The notes beneath the pieces are model-generated. The model ran no database searches and was not told where the DNA came from. It saw only the letters and a program-made list of their open reading frames with translations. Both the position numbers and the translations under genes were made by a program. Shown here one piece after another: positions 18,838 through 33,800 of a stretch of DNA of 64,000 nucleotides (position 1 is its first letter; every line of letters starts with the position of its first letter). The DNA is from Pyropia yezoensis. Its lineage: Eukaryota; Rhodophyta; Bangiophyceae; Bangiales; Bangiaceae. The DNA is taken from NCBI GenBank assembly GCA_009829735.1, contig CM020620.1:2359447-2423446 (forward strand). The letters run 5' to 3'.

Positions 18838-19318
18838 CAACCCAACCGACACCGACTTCGGCTGTTGGGGGGTGAGGCTTATACCTACTAAGTAGGGTGT
18901 GACATGGTTACGGCAGACTTAGGTTTCTAAGTCAAATCAGACTTAGGTTTCCAAGTCGAACCAAGCTTAGGTAACTAAGTAGAGTTAAGCTTAGGTAACT
19001 AAGTAAAAACCTGAACCTTAATAAGTTAACTTAAAGGTAAAGGCTAACTCCGATAATATCGAAGTAACTAGGGAGCTTACACGGGAGGATGACCTCCCCA
19101 AGCCAAGACACAAAGTGAGGGAGGATAACCTCCCCAAGCATGAACCAACCGGAAGAAGTTGGGCGGGAGGCAAGGCACCACTGAGCCAGAAGGGGTACTC
19201 CCCAGGGCAGCAAACAGAGGCAAGCAATGCCCCCAGCGGGGGATGAGTTTATACTCACTACTACCCGGCTACCATAAGGGTTGCCGGGACCCTCTCCCTC
19301 ACGAACAAATAGCACTCC
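18838..19318. other. Gypsy spacer between pol and the antisense frame
   Basis: AT-richer non-coding DNA between the convergent 3' ends of pol (+) and the antisense frame (-). It contains the short hairpin repeats at 18915-19005 and a GGGAGGAT.ACCTCCCCAAGC pair near 19084-19140. The same spacer recurs at 46769-47249. Confidence 0.6.
18915..19005. repeat. Four tandem 24-bp hairpin motifs in the gypsy spacer
   Basis: Four units of about 24 bp, each built on CTTAGG-TTT/TAA-C-TAAG, so each can fold on itself. They lie where transcripts of pol and the antisense frame would end, so a role in 3' end formation is possible but not shown. A copy lies at 46846-46936. Confidence 0.7.
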
Positions 19319-21318
19319 TCAGTGGGTAGACCCACTGCCCGAGGGAGGCCACTCACGCGTAAGCGCGTATACCTCCGTACTCCACCGGTCGGCAATGTCA
19401 CGACGGTCGACCACCCGAGTTACCTCGGTGCATAGCTGGACGAGGGTGCTGCGGCCAGCCTCCACGTCCTCCAGAGCTTTCTGGAGGCGGTCCAGCACGC
19501 CACCGAGGCAACGCGCTGACCCAACCAGCGCAGCACCTGGGGGGATATCCCCCCAGCTAACAGAGAGACCCCCACGCATTGCGCGGGTAACAAGGGCGTC
19601 AACGCATTCATACCAGAGACGGGGACCCCCGTCATGTAGGACAGGGGCGGGAGGTGACACTGGCGCAGCCAGAGGAGCCACAGGAGCCGACACGGCTACC
19701 ACCGGAGCCGGTGGCACCTGATACGAGGCCCGGTAGGACCCTACCGAAGGGGCTCCACCGTAATCACGGCGGTACTCCGCCCGACGACGGGACACCTCAC
19801 GCTCCCCACCCACAGAGCCCCACTCTCGGGGACGACGGCCAACCGCCGCAGGCATCGGGTTACCGAACCACGGAGCAAGGACCTGAAGAGGGTCATGGAT
19901 AACCATGGGAATACCCAGGTCAGGAACGGCCTCGGTGGACGCCCACCCATGGCAACTAGGCTCACCCGGCTGAGTACGCCGGACACGCAACGAGTGACGA
20001 GGCAAGGGGGAAGCCCCAGCCTGCGGGTCCCGGTACGGGGGAAGGGCCAACACCCCAGCCCAGTTCACGGCATCGTGAACAGCCAGCAGGGCTTCGAACT
20101 CCCGGGCCAACCCGGTCTTGGCAGCTATCAGATCCACGCCCAACTGCGCGATGTGCCGACGGACACCCGTCGGAAGATGAAACAGACGACCCTGCCGGCG
20201 GACGGACAGCAAGAAGGATGAAGCCTGCCCGAGGGTAACCTCAAGGGTGAAGGTACCCTGCAACGGGTGGACCGGTCGCGAGGCCAACACACTCCCGAAG
20301 TATCGGAGGCAGGAGCCGGTGTCAAACCGGAAAGCAGGGGCGGGTTCCCACCCCTCCTGCCATAGCGGCGGGCGCACGGGAGTGTATACCGGAGCACGAC
20401 CGTTGCCGGTCTGCAACGCACACGTTATATCCGTGCGGAACGCATCCGCCATGACACCATGGTTACGTCGCCAACTCGACGCCGACTTCAACCCCGCCAT
20501 GGGCGGGTAGGGAGCCGTCAACGACAGATACGGAGGTACCCCGGGTAGTAGTCAAAGTCGGGATACCGACCGGTACGGCTCACCATCTCCCCAAACGCAA
20601 CCGGCTCCGCCGCCGCCGCAATCCCAGAGCACTAGCCGGGTAGTCAATCTCCCGCGGCAACGCGGGGGCAATCAGGTCGCAGACCCCGAAGTTGGGGTCG
20701 AGGTAGACCTCACCCCGTCCCACCCGGGTGCGCCAGAGCTGCGCATGCCGGTCGTCCGGCTGACTCAGGATCCAATGGTGTTCCACCCGGACCGCGTTCG
20801 GCTGGTTGACCAGCCGCACCAACTCCCGCTCCCAGCACGGGTCCACCTTGACGCGCCGGGAGGATTCTCCACGGGGATGCACCAGGTGGAAGTCCACCCG
20901 CATACGCCCATCGACTCCATCGACTCTTGCACCGTGAGGCCTCGAACCCGAGCCACCAAGTCGGACACCGACATGGCGGGTTGACCCGCCGCCACGGCGA
21001 CGCCGCCACCCAACGGGGCAACCCGGGCAGGACCAGGAAGAATCGGGGGCGCCGGGGGACGCACCACCGGCAGAGGGGCCGACGTCGGAGATGGACGAGG
21101 CCGAGGAGGAAGAAGAAGGGCGGGCGCCCGCCCGGAGTAACTCCCGGTGTCAACCGCCATGGGAGAAGGAGCGTCTTGACCGCTCGACACCCGCGGCACC
21201 GCAGGTATGGCACCGGCGCCGGCACCACCCGTCGGCGTAGCCCCCGCCTCGGAAGTGGAAAGGCACTTGGACAGCCTCCGGAGCCGGAGCCCCGGCCGTG
21301 CGGACACCCGCACCGTCT
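19319..21318 (-). CDS. Antisense frame of the gypsy element (left copy, cut by gap)
   Basis: Same product as the complete frame at 47250-49697, but its 5' part falls in the first N gap. The 3' 1.2 kb is open. Closer to the gap the sequence differs from the right copy at several places, as is common at contig ends. Confidence 0.6.
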
Positions 21319-21818
21319 NNNNNNNNNNNNNNNNNNNNNNNNNNNNNNNNNNNNNNNNNNNNNNNNNNNNNNNNNNNNNNNNNNNNNNNNNNNNNNNNNN
21401 NNNNNNNNNNNNNNNNNNNNNNNNNNNNNNNNNNNNNNNNNNNNNNNNNNNNNNNNNNNNNNNNNNNNNNNNNNNNNNNNNNNNNNNNNNNNNNNNNNNN
21501 NNNNNNNNNNNNNNNNNNNNNNNNNNNNNNNNNNNNNNNNNNNNNNNNNNNNNNNNNNNNNNNNNNNNNNNNNNNNNNNNNNNNNNNNNNNNNNNNNNNN
21601 NNNNNNNNNNNNNNNNNNNNNNNNNNNNNNNNNNNNNNNNNNNNNNNNNNNNNNNNNNNNNNNNNNNNNNNNNNNNNNNNNNNNNNNNNNNNNNNNNNNN
21701 NNNNNNNNNNNNNNNNNNNNNNNNNNNNNNNNNNNNNNNNNNNNNNNNNNNNNNNNNNNNNNNNNNNNNNNNNNNNNNNNNNNNNNNNNNNNNNNNNNNN
21801 NNNNNNNNNNNNNNNNNN
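21319..21818. other. Assembly gap, exactly 500 N
   Basis: A round-number gap, so its true size is unknown. Left of it is the gypsy antisense frame; right of it is the 334-bp satellite. Confidence 0.99.
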
Positions 21819-24800
21819 CACAGCATCCAAAAGGGAAACATTCCGCTCGCACACTTCTTCCCGCTTCGCCACACGTACGGTGGTCCAGTGTGGATGCTGA
21901 TTGGTCGGTGACACGGCTGTATTTCGACCCACCCCACCACCGACCAGTGGCAATGTGTGGCGGCCGGTGCTGCAGCGTTTACGAAGAGATACGGTATCCA
22001 GCACATATTTGCACAGAAAGCGGCGTCATGGACCGACACGCACAGCGGTGCAGACGGCAAAAGTCCGGTTTTGACTCAAAACCGGACTTTGCATGCCGGG
22101 TCGCGCTGGGCCCCCGTGCGAGAGCTGTGGGTGGCGGCCTCGACGCCATCGACACAGCATCCAAAAGGGAGACATTCCGCTCGCACACTTCTTCCCGCTT
22201 CGCCACACGTACGGTGGTCCAGTGTGGATGCTGATTGGTCGGTGACACGGCTGTATTTCGACCCACCCCACCACCGACCAGTGGCAATGTGTGGCGGCCG
22301 GTCCTGGAGCGGCTACGCAGAGATACGATATCCAGCACATATTTGCACAGAAAGCGGCGTCATGGACCGACACGCACAGCGGTGCAGACGGCAAAGTCCG
22401 GTTTTGACTCAAAACCGGACTTTGCATGCCGGGTCGCGCTGGGCCCCCGTGCGAGAGCTGTGGGTGGCGGCCTCGACGCCATCTGACACAGCATCCAAAA
22501 GGGAGACATTCCGCTCGCACACTTCTTCCCGCTTCGCCACACGTACGGTGGTCCAGTGTGGATGCTGATTGGTCGGTGACACGGCTGTATTTCGACCCAC
22601 CCCACCACCGACCAGTGGCAATGTGTGGCGGCCGGTGCTGGAGCGGCTACGCAGAGATACGATATCCAGCACATATTTGCACAGAAAGCGGCGTCATGGA
22701 CCGACACGCACAGCGGTGCAGACGGCAAAGTCCGGTTTTGACTCAAAACCGGACTTTGCATGCCGGGTCGCGCTGGGCCCCCGTGCGAGAGCTGTGGGTG
22801 GCGGCCTTGACGCCATCTGACACAGCATCCAAAAGGGAGACATTCCGCTCGCACACTTCTTCCCGCTTCGCCACACGTACGGTGGTCCAGTGTGGATGCT
22901 GATTGGTCGGTGACACGGCTGTATTTCGACCCACCCCACCACCGACCAGTGGCAATGTGTGGCGGCCGGTCCTGGAGCGGCTACGCAGAGATACGATATC
23001 AAGCACATATTTGCACAGAAAGCGGCGTCATGGACCGACACGCACAGCGGTGCAGACGGCAAAGTCCGGTTTTGACTCAAAACCGGACTTTGCATGCCGG
23101 GTCGCGCTGGGCCCCCGTGCGAGAGCTGTGGGTGGCGGCCTTTACGCCATTCGACACAGCATCCGAAAGGGAGACATTCCGCTCGCACACTTCTTCCCGC
23201 TTCGCCACACGTACGGTGGTCCAGTGTGGATGCTGATTGGTCGGTGACACGGCTGTATTTCGACCCACCCCACCACCGACCAGTGGCAATGTGTGGCGGC
23301 CGGTCTGGAGCGGCTACGCAGAGATACGATATCCAGCACATATTTGCACAGAAAGCGGCGTCATGGACCGACACGCACAGCGGTGCAGACGGCAAAGTCC
23401 GGTTTTGACTCAAAACCGGACTTTGCATGCCGGGTCGCGCTGGGCCCCCGTGCGAGAGCTGTGGGTGGCGGCCTTTACGCCATTCGACACAGCATCCGAA
23501 AGGGAGACATTCCGCTCGCACACTTCTTCCCGCTTCGCCACACGTACGGTGGTCCAGTGTGGATGCTGATTGGTCGGTGACACGGCTGTATTTCGACCCA
23601 CCCCACCACCGACCAGTGGCAATGTGTGGCGGCCGGCCCTGGAGCGGCTACGGAGAGATACGATATCCAGCACATATTTGCACAGAAAGCGGCGTCATGG
23701 ACCGACACGCACAGCGGTGCAGACGGCAAAGTCCGGTTTTGACTCAAAACCGGACTTTGCATGCCGGGTCGCGCTGGGCCCCCGTGCGAGAGCTGTGGGT
23801 GGCGGCCTCGACGCCATCTGACACAGCATCCAAAAGGGAGACATTCCGCTCGCACACTTCTTCCCGCTTCGCCACACGTACGGTGGTCCAGTGTGGATGC
23901 TGATTGGCCGGTGACACGGCTGTATTTCGACCCACCCCACCACCGACCAGTGGCAATGTGTGGCGGCCGGTCCTGGAGCGGCTACGCAGAGATACGATAT
24001 CAAGCACATATTTGCACAGAAAGCGGCGTCATGGACCGACACGCACAGCGGTGCAGACGGCAAAGTCCGGTTTTGACTCAAAACCGGACTTTGCATGCCG
24101 GGTCGCGCTGGGCCCCCGTGCGAGAGCTGTGGGTGGCGGCCTCGACGCCATCGACACAGCATCCAAAGGGAGACATTCCGCTCGCACACTTCTTCCCGCT
24201 TCGCCACACGTACGGTGGTCCAGTGTGGATGCTGATTGGTCGGTGACACGGCTGTATTTCGACCCACCCCACCACCGACCAGTGGCAATGTGTGGCGGCC
24301 GGTCCTGGAGCGGCTACGAGAGATACGATATCCAGCACATATTTGCACAGAAAGCGGCGTCATGGACCGACACGCACAGCGGTGCAGACGGCAAAGTCCG
24401 GTTTTGACTCAAAACCGGACTTTGCATGCCGGGTCGCGCTGGGCCCCCGTGCGAGAGCTGTGGGTGGCGGCCTCGACGCCATCTGACACAGCATCCAAAG
24501 GGAGACATTCCGCTCGCACACTTCTTCCCGCTTCGCCACACGTACGGTGGTCCAGTGTGGATGCTGATTGGTCGGTGACACGGCTGTATTTCGACCCACC
24601 CCACCACCGACCAGTGGCAATGTGTGGCGGCCGGTCCTGGAGCGGCTACGCAGAGATACGATATCCAGCACATATTTGCACAGAAAGCGGCGTCATGGAC
24701 CGACACGCACAGCGGTGCAGACGGCAAAGTCCGGTTTTGACTCAAAACCGGACTTTGCATGCCGGGTCGCGCTGGGCCCCCGTGCGAGAGCTGTGGGTGG

Positions 24801-27800
24801 CGGCCTCGACGCCATCGACACAGCATCCGAAGGGAGACATTCCGCTCGCACACTTCTTCCCGCTTCGCCACACGTACGGTGGTCCAGTGTGGATGCTGAT
24901 TGGTCGGTGACACGGCTGTATTTCGACCCACCCCACCACCGACCAGTGGCAATGTGTGGCGGCCGGTCCTGGAGCGGCTACGCAGAGATACGATATCCAG
25001 CACATATTTGCACAGAAAGCGGCGTCATGGACCGACACGCACAGCGGTGCAGACGGCAAAGTCCGGTTTTGACTCAAAACCGGACTTTGCATGCCGGGTC
25101 GCGCTGGGCCCCCGTGCGAGAGCTGTGGGTGGCGGCCTCGACGCCATCGACACAGCATCCAAAAGGGAGACATTCCGCTCGCACACTTCTTCCCGCTTCG
25201 CCACACGTACGGTGGTCCAGTGTGGATGCTGATTGGTCGGTGACACGGCTGTATTTCGACCCACCCCACCACCGACCAGTGGCAATGTGTGGCGGCCGGT
25301 CCTGGAGCGGCTACGCAGAGATACGATATCCAGCACATATTTGCACAGAAAGCGGCGTCATGGACCGACACGCACAGCGGTGCAGACGGCAAAGTCCGGT
25401 TTTGACTCAAAACCGGACTTTGCATGCCGGGTCGCGCTGGGCCCCCGTGCGAGAGCTGTGGGTGGCGGCCTTTACGCCATTCGACACAGCATCCGAAAGG
25501 GAGACATTCCGCTCGCACACTTCTTCCCGCTTCGCCACACGTACGGTGGTCCAGTGTGGATGCTGATTGGTCGGTGACACGGCTGTATTTCGACCCACCC
25601 CACCACCGACCAGTGGCAATGTGTGGCGGCCGGTCCTGGAGCGGCTACGGAGAGATACGATATCCAGCACATATTTGCACAGAAAGCGCGTCATGGACCG
25701 ATACGCACAGCGGTGCAGACGGCAAAGTCCGGTTTTGACTCAAACCGGACTTTGCATGCCGGGTCGCGCTGGGCCCCCGTGCGAGAGCTGTGGGTGGCGG
25801 CCTCGACGCCATCTGACACAGCATCCAAAAGGGAGACATTCCGCTCGCACACTTCTTCCCGCTTCGCCACACGTACGGTGGTCCAGTGTGGATGCTGATT
25901 GGTCGGTGACACGGCTGTATTTCGACCCACCCCACCACCGACCAGTGGCAATGTGTGGCGGCCGGTCCTGGAGCGGCTACGGAGAGATACGATATCCAGC
26001 ACATATTTGCACAGAAAGCGGCGTCATGGACCGACACGCACAGCGGTGCAGACGGCAAAGTCCGGTTTTGACTCAAAACCGGACTTTGCATGCCGGGTCG
26101 CGCTGGGCCCCCGTGCGAGAGCTGTGGGTGGCGGCCTCGACGCCATCGACACAGCATCCAAAAGGGAGACATTCCGCTCGCACACTTCTTCCCGCTTCGC
26201 CACACGTACGGTGGTCCAGTGTGGATGCTGATTGGTCGGTGACACGGCTGTATTTCGACCCACCCCACCACCGACCAGTGGCAATGTGTGGCGGCCGGTC
26301 CTGGAGCGGCTACGGAGAGATACGATATCCAGCACATATTTGCACAGAAAGCGGCGTCATGGACCGACACGCACAGCGGTGCAGACGGCAAAGTCCGGTT
26401 TTGACTCAAAACCGGACTTTGCATGCCGGGTCGCGCTGGGCCCCCGTGCGAGAGCTGTGGGTGGCGGCCTCGACGCCATCTGACACAGCATCCAAAAGGG
26501 AGACATTCCGCTCGCACACTTCTTCCCGCTTCGCCACACGTACGGTGGTCCAGTGTGGATGCTGATTGATCGGTGACACGGCTGTATTTCGACCCACCCC
26601 ACCACCGACCAGTGGCAATGTGTGGCGGCCGGTCCTGGAGCGGCTACGCAGAGATACGATATCCAGCACATATTTGCACAGAAAGCGGCGTCATGGACCG
26701 ACACGCACAGCGGTGCAGACGGCAAAGTCCGGTTTTGACTCAAAACCGGACTTTGCATGCCGGGTCGCGCTGGGCCCCCGTGCGAGAGCTGTGGGTGGCG
26801 GCCTCGACGCCATCGACACAGCATCCAAAGGGAGACATTCCGCTCGCACACTTCTTCCCGCTTCGCCACACGTACGGTGGTCCAGTGTGGATGCTGATTG
26901 GTCGGTGACACGGCTGTATTTCGACCCACCCCACCACCGACCAGTGGCAATGTGTGGCGGCCGGTCCTGGAGCGGCTACGGAGAGATACGATATCCAGCA
27001 CATATTTGCACAGAAAGCGGCGTCATGGACCGACACGCACAGCGGTGCAGACGGCAAAGTCCGGTTTTGACTCAAAACCGGACTTTGCATGCCGGGTCGC
27101 GCTGGGCCCCCGTGCGAGAGCTGTGGGTGGCGGCCTGACGCCATCGACACAGCATCCAAAAGGGAGACATTCCGCTCGCACACTTCTTCCCGCTTCGCCA
27201 CACGTACGGTGGTCCAGTGTGGATGCTGATTGGTCGGTGACACGGCTGTATTTCGACCCACCCCACCACCGACCAGTGGCAATGTGTGGCGGCCGGTCCT
27301 GGAGCGGCTACGAGAGATACGATATCCAGCACATATTTGCACAGAAAGCGGCGTCATGGACCGACACGCACAGCGGTGCAGACGGCAAAGTCCGGTTTTG
27401 ACTCAAAACCGGACTTTGCATGCCGGGTCGCGCTGGGCCCCCGTGCGAGAGCTGTGGGTGGCGGCCTCGACGCCATCGACACAGCATCCAAAAGGGAGAC
27501 ATTCCGCTCGCACACTTCTTCCCGCTTCGCCACACGTACGGTGGTCCAGTGTGGATGCTGATTGGTCGGTGACACGGCTGTATTTCGACCCACCCCACCA
27601 CCGACCAGTGGCAATGTGTGGCGGCCGGTCCTGGAGCGGCTACGGAGAGATACGATATCCAGCACATATTTGCACAGAAAGCGGCGTCATGGACCGACAC
27701 GCACAGCGGTGCAGACGGCAAAGTCCGGTTTTGACTCAAAACCGGACTTTGCATGCCGGGTCGCGCTGGGCCCCCGTGCGAGAGCTGTGGGTGGCGGCCT

Positions 27801-30800
27801 CGACGCCATCGACACAGCATCCAAAGGGAGACATTCCGCTCGCACACTTCTTCCCGCTTCGCCACACGTACGGTGGTCCAGTGTGGATGCTGATTGGTCG
27901 GTGACACGGCTGTATTTCGACCCACCCCACCACCGACCAGTGGCAATGTGTGGCGGCCGGTGCTGGAGCGGTTACGAGAGATACGATATCCAGCACATAT
28001 TTGCACAGAAAGCGGCGTCATGGACCGACACGCACAGCGGTGCAGACGGCAAAGTCCGGTTTTGACTCAAAACCGGACTTTGCATGCCGGGTCGCGCTGG
28101 GCCCCCGTGCGAGAGCTGTGGGTGGCGGCCTCGACGCCATCGACACAGCATCCAAAGGGAGACATTCCGCTCGCACACTTCTTCCCGCTTCGCCACACGT
28201 ACGGTGGTCCAGTGTGGATGCTGATTGGTCGGTGACACGGCTGTATTTCGACCCACCCCACCACCGACCAGTGGCAATGTGTGGCGGCCGGTCCTGGAGC
28301 GGCTACGCAGAGATACGATATCCAGCACATATTTGCACAGAAAGCGGCGTCATGGACCGACACGCACAGCGGTGCAGACGGCAAAGTCCGGTTTTGACTC
28401 AAAACCGGACTTTGCATGCCGGGTCGCGCTGGGCCCCCGTGCGAGAGCTGTGGGTGGCGGCCTCGACGCCATCGACACAGCATCCAAAAGGGAGACATTC
28501 CGCTCGCACACTTCTTCCCGCTTCGCCACACGTACGGTGGTCCAGTGTGGATGCTGATTGGTCGGTGACACGGCTGTATTTCGACCCACCCCACCACCGA
28601 CCAGTGGCAATGTGTGGCGGCCGGTCCTGGAGCGGCTACGAGAGATACGATATCCAGCACATATTTGCACAGAAAGCGGCGTCATGGACCGACACGCACA
28701 GCGGTGCAGACGGCAAAGTCCGGTTTTGACTCAAAACCGGACTTTGCATGCCGGGTCGCGCTGGGCCCCCGTGCGAGAGCTGTGGGTGGCGGCCTTTACG
28801 CCATTCGACACAGCATCCGAAAGGGAGACATTCCGCTCGCACACTTCTTCCCGCTTCGCCACACGTACGGTGGTCCAGTGTGGATGCTGATTGGTCGGTG
28901 ACACGGCTGTATTTCGACCCACCCCACCACCGACCAGTGGCAATGTGTGGCGGCCGGTCCTGGAGCGGCTACGGAGAGATACGATATCCAGCACATATTT
29001 GCACAGAAAGCGGCGTCATGGACCGACACGCACAGCGGTGCAGACGGCAAAGTCCGGTTTTGACTCAAAACCGGACTTTGCATGCCGGGTCGCGCTGGGC
29101 CCCCGTGCGAGAGCTGTGGGTGGCGGCCTCGACGCCATCGACACAGCATCCAAAGGGAGACATTCCGCTCGCACACTTCTTCCCGCTTCGCCACACGTAC
29201 GGTGGTCCAGTGTGGATGCTGATTGGTCGGTGACACGGCTGTATTTCGACCCACCCCACCACCGACCAGTGGCAATGTGTGGCGGCCGGTCCTGGAGCGG
29301 CTACGCAGAGATACGATATCCAGCACATATTTGCACAGAAAGCGGCGTCATGGACCGACACGCACAGCGGTGCAGACGGCAAAGTCCGGTTTTGACTCAA
29401 AACCGGACTTTGCATGCCGGGTCGCGCTGGGCCCCCGTGCGAGAGCTGTGGGTGGCGGCCTTGACGCCATCGACACAGCATCCAAAGGGAGACATTCCGC
29501 TCGCACACTTCTTCCCGCTTCGCCACACGTACGGTGGTCCAGTGTGGATGCTGATTGGTCGGTGACACGGCTGTATTTCGACCCACCCCACCACCGACCA
29601 GTGGCAATGTGTGGCGGCCGGTCCTGGAGCGGCTACGCAGAGATACGATATCCAGCACATATTTGCACAGAAAGCGGCGTCATGGACCGACACGCACAGC
29701 GGTGCAGACGGCAAAGTCCGGTTTTGACTCAAAACCGGACTTTGCATGCCGGGTCGCGCTGGGCCCCCGTGCGAGAGCTGTGGGTGGCGGCCTCGACGCC
29801 ATCGACACAGCATCCAAAGGGAGACATTCCGCTCGCACACTTCTTCCCGCTTCGCCACACGTACGGTGGTCCAGTGTGGATGCTGATTGGTCGGTGACAC
29901 GGCTGTATTTCGACCCACCCCACCACCGACCAGTGGCAATGTGTGGCGGCCGGTGCTGGAGCGGTTACGAGAGATACGATATCCAGCACATATTTGCACA
30001 GAAAGCGGCGTCATGGACCGACACGCACAGCGGTGCAGACGGCAAAGTCCGGTTTTGACTCAAAACCGGACTTTGCATGCCGGGTCGCGCTGGGCCCCCG
30101 TGCGAGAGCTGTGGGTGGCGGCCTCGACGCCATCTGACACAGCATCCAAAGGGAGACATTCCGCTCGCACACTTCTTCCCGCTTCGCCACACGTACGGTG
30201 GTCCAGTGTGGATGCTGATTGGTCGGTGACACGGCTGTATTTCGACCCACCCCACCACCGACCAGTGGCAATGTGTGGCGGCCGGTCCTGGAGCGGCTAC
30301 GGAGAGATACGATATCCAGCACATATTTGCACAGAAAGCGGCGTCATGGACCGACACGCACAGCGGTGCAGACGGCAAAGTCCGGTTTTGACTCAAAACC
30401 GGACTTTGCATGCCGGGTCGCGCTGGGCCCCCGTGCGAGAGCTGTGGGTGGCGGCCTCGACGCCATCGACACAGCATCCAAAAGGGAGACATTCCGCTCG
30501 CACACTTCTTCCCGCTTCGCCACACGTACGGTGGTCCAGTGTGGATGCTGATTGATCGGTGACACGGCTGTATTTCGACCCACCCCACCACCGACCAGTG
30601 GCAATGTGTGGCGGCCGGTCCTGGAGCGGCTACGCAGAGATACGATATCCAGCACATATTTGCACAGAAAGCGGCGTCATGGACCGACACGCACAGCGGT
30701 GCAGACGGCAAAGTCCGGTTTTGACTCAAAACCGGACTTTGCATGCCGGGTCGCGCTGGGCCCCCGTGCGAGAGCTGTGGGTGGCGGCCTCGACGCCATT

Positions 30801-33800
30801 CGACACAGCATCCGAATGGGTGACATTCCGCTCGCACACTTCTTCCCGCTTCGCCACACGTACGGTGGTCCAGTGTGGATGCTGATTGGTCGGTGACACG
30901 GCTGTATTTCGACCCACCCCACCACCGACCAGTGGCAATGTGTGGCGGCCGGTGCTGGAGCGGCTACGCAGAGATACGATATCCAGCACATATTTGCACA
31001 GAAAGCGGCGTCATGGACCGACACGCACAGCGGTGCAGACGGCAAAGTCCGGTTTTGACTCAAAACCGGACTTTGCATGCCGGGTCGCGCTGGGCCCCCG
31101 TGCGAGAGCTGTGGGTGGCGGCCTTTACGCCATTCGACACAGCATCCGAATGGGTGACATTCCGCTCGCACACTTCTTCCCGCTTCGCCACACGTACGGT
31201 GGTCCAGTGTGGATGCTGATTGGTCGGTGACACGGCTGTATTTCGACCCACCCCACCACCGACCAGTGGCAATGTGTGGCGGCCGGTCCTGGAGCGGCTA
31301 CGGAGAGATACGATATCCAGCACATATTTGCACAGAAAGCGGCGTCATGGACCGACACGCACAGCGGTGCAGACGGCAAAGTCCGGTTTTGACTCAAAAC
31401 CGGACTTTGCATGCCGGGTCGCGCTGGGCCCCCGTGCGAGAGCTGTGGGTGGCGGCCTTTACGCCATTCGACACAGCATCCGAATGGGTGACATTCCGCT
31501 CGCACACTTCTTCCCGCTTCGCCACACGTACGGTGGTCCAGTGTGGATGCTGATTGGTCGGTGACACGGCTGTATTTCGACCCACCCCACCACCGACCAG
31601 TGGCAATGTGTGGCGGCCGGTCTGGAGCGGCTACGCAGAGATACGATATCAAGCACATATTTGCACAGAAAGCGGCGTCATGGACCGACACGCACAGCGG
31701 TGCAGACGGCAAAGTCCGGTTTTGACTCAAAACCGGACTTTGCATGCCGGGTCGCGCTGGGCCCCCGTGCGAGAGCTGTGGGTGGCGGCCTTTACGCCAT
31801 TCGACACAGCATCCGAAAGGGAGACATTCCGCTCGCACACTTCTTCCCGCTTCGCCACACGTACGGTGGTCCAGTGTGGATGCTGATTGGTCGGTGACAC
31901 GGCTGTATTTCGACCCACCCCACCACCGACCAGTGGCAATGTGTGGCGGCCGGTGCTGGAGCGTTTACGAAGAGATACGGTATCCAGCACATATTTGCAC
32001 AGAAAGCGGCGTCATGGACCGACACGCACAGCGGTGCAGACGGCAAAGTCCGGTTTTGACTCAAAACCGGACTTTGCATGCCGGGTCGCGCTGGGCCCCC
32101 GTGCGAGAGCTGTGGGTGGCGGCCTCGACGCCATCTGACACAGCATCCAAATAGGAGACATTCCGCTCGCACACTTCTTCCCGCTTCGCCACACGTACGG
32201 TGGTCCAGTGTGGATGCTGATTGGCCGGTGACACGGCTGTATTTCGACCCACCCCACCACCGACCAGTGGCAATGTGTGGCGGCCGGTCCTGGAGCGGCT
32301 ACGCAGAGATACGGTATCAAGCACATATTTGCACAGAAAGCGGCGTCATGGACCGACACGCACAGCGGTGCAGACGGCAAAGTCCGGTTTTGACTCAAAA
32401 CCGGACTTTGCATGCCGGGTCGCGCTGGGCCCCCGTGCGAGAGCTGTGGGTGGCGGCCTTTACGCCATTCGACACAGCATCCGAATGGGTGACATTCCGC
32501 TCGCACACTTCTTCCCGCTTCGCCACACGTACGGTGGTCCAGTGTGGATGCTGATTGGTCGGTGACACGGCTGTATTTCGACCCACCCCACCACCGACCA
32601 GTGGCAATGTGTGGCGGCCGGTCCTGGAGCGGCTACGCAGAGATACGGTATCAAGCACATATTTGCACAGAAAGCGGCGTCATGGACCGACACGCACAGC
32701 GGTGCAGACGGCAAAGTCCGGTTTTGACTCAAAACCGGACTTTGCATGCCGGGTCGCGCTGGGCCCCCGTGCGAGAGCTGTGGGTGGCGGCCTTTACGCC
32801 ATTCGACACAGCATCCGAATGGGTGACATTACGCTTGCACACTTCTTCCCGCTTCGCCACACGTACGGTGGTCCAGTGTGGATGCTGATTGGTCGGTGAC
32901 ACGGCTGTATTTCGACCCACCCCACCACCGACCAGTGGCAATGTGTGGCGGCCGGTCTGGAGCGGCTACGCAGAGATACGATATCAAGCACATATTTGCA
33001 CAGAAAGCGGCGTCATGGACCGACACGCACAGCGGTGCAGACGGCAAAGTCCGGTTTTGACTCAAAACCGGACTTTGCATGCCGGGTCGCGCTGGGCCCC
33101 CGTGCGAGAGCTGTGGGTGGCGGCCTTTACGCCATTCGACACAGCATCCGAAAGGGAGACATTCCGCTCGCACACTTCTTCCCGCTTCGCCACACGTACG
33201 GTGGTCCAGTGTGGATGCTGATTGGTCGGTGACACGGCTGTATTTCGACCCACCCCACCACCGACCAGTGGCAATGTGTGGCGGCCGGTGCTGGAGCGTT
33301 TACGAAGAGATACGGTATCCAGCACATATTTGCACAGAAAGCGGCGTCATGGACCGACACGCACAGCGGTGCAGACGGCAAAGTCCGGTTTTGACTCAAA
33401 ACCGGACTTTGCATGCCGGGTCGCGCTGGGCCCCCGTGCGAGAGCTGTGGGTGGCGGCCTCGACGCCATCGACACAGCATCCAAATAGGAGACATTCCGC
33501 TCGCACACTTCTTCCCGCTTCGCCACACGTACGGTGGTCCAGTGTGGATGCTGATTGGCCGGTGACACGGCTGTATTTCGACCCACCCCACCACCGACCA
33601 GTGGCAATGTGTGGCGGCCGGTCCTGGAGCGGCTACGCAGAGATACGGTATCAGCACATATTTGCACAGAAAGCGGCGTCATGGACCGACACGCACAGCG
33701 GTGCAGACGGCAAAGTCCGGTTTTGACTCAAAACCGGACTTTGCATGCCGGGTCGCGCTGGGCCCCCGTGCGAGAGCTGTGGGTGGCGGCCTTTACGCCA

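Noticed and set aside
20927-22234. Long frames running through the N gaps on either strand
   Set aside because: They are open only because N codons cannot be stops; gap edges join unrelated sequences.
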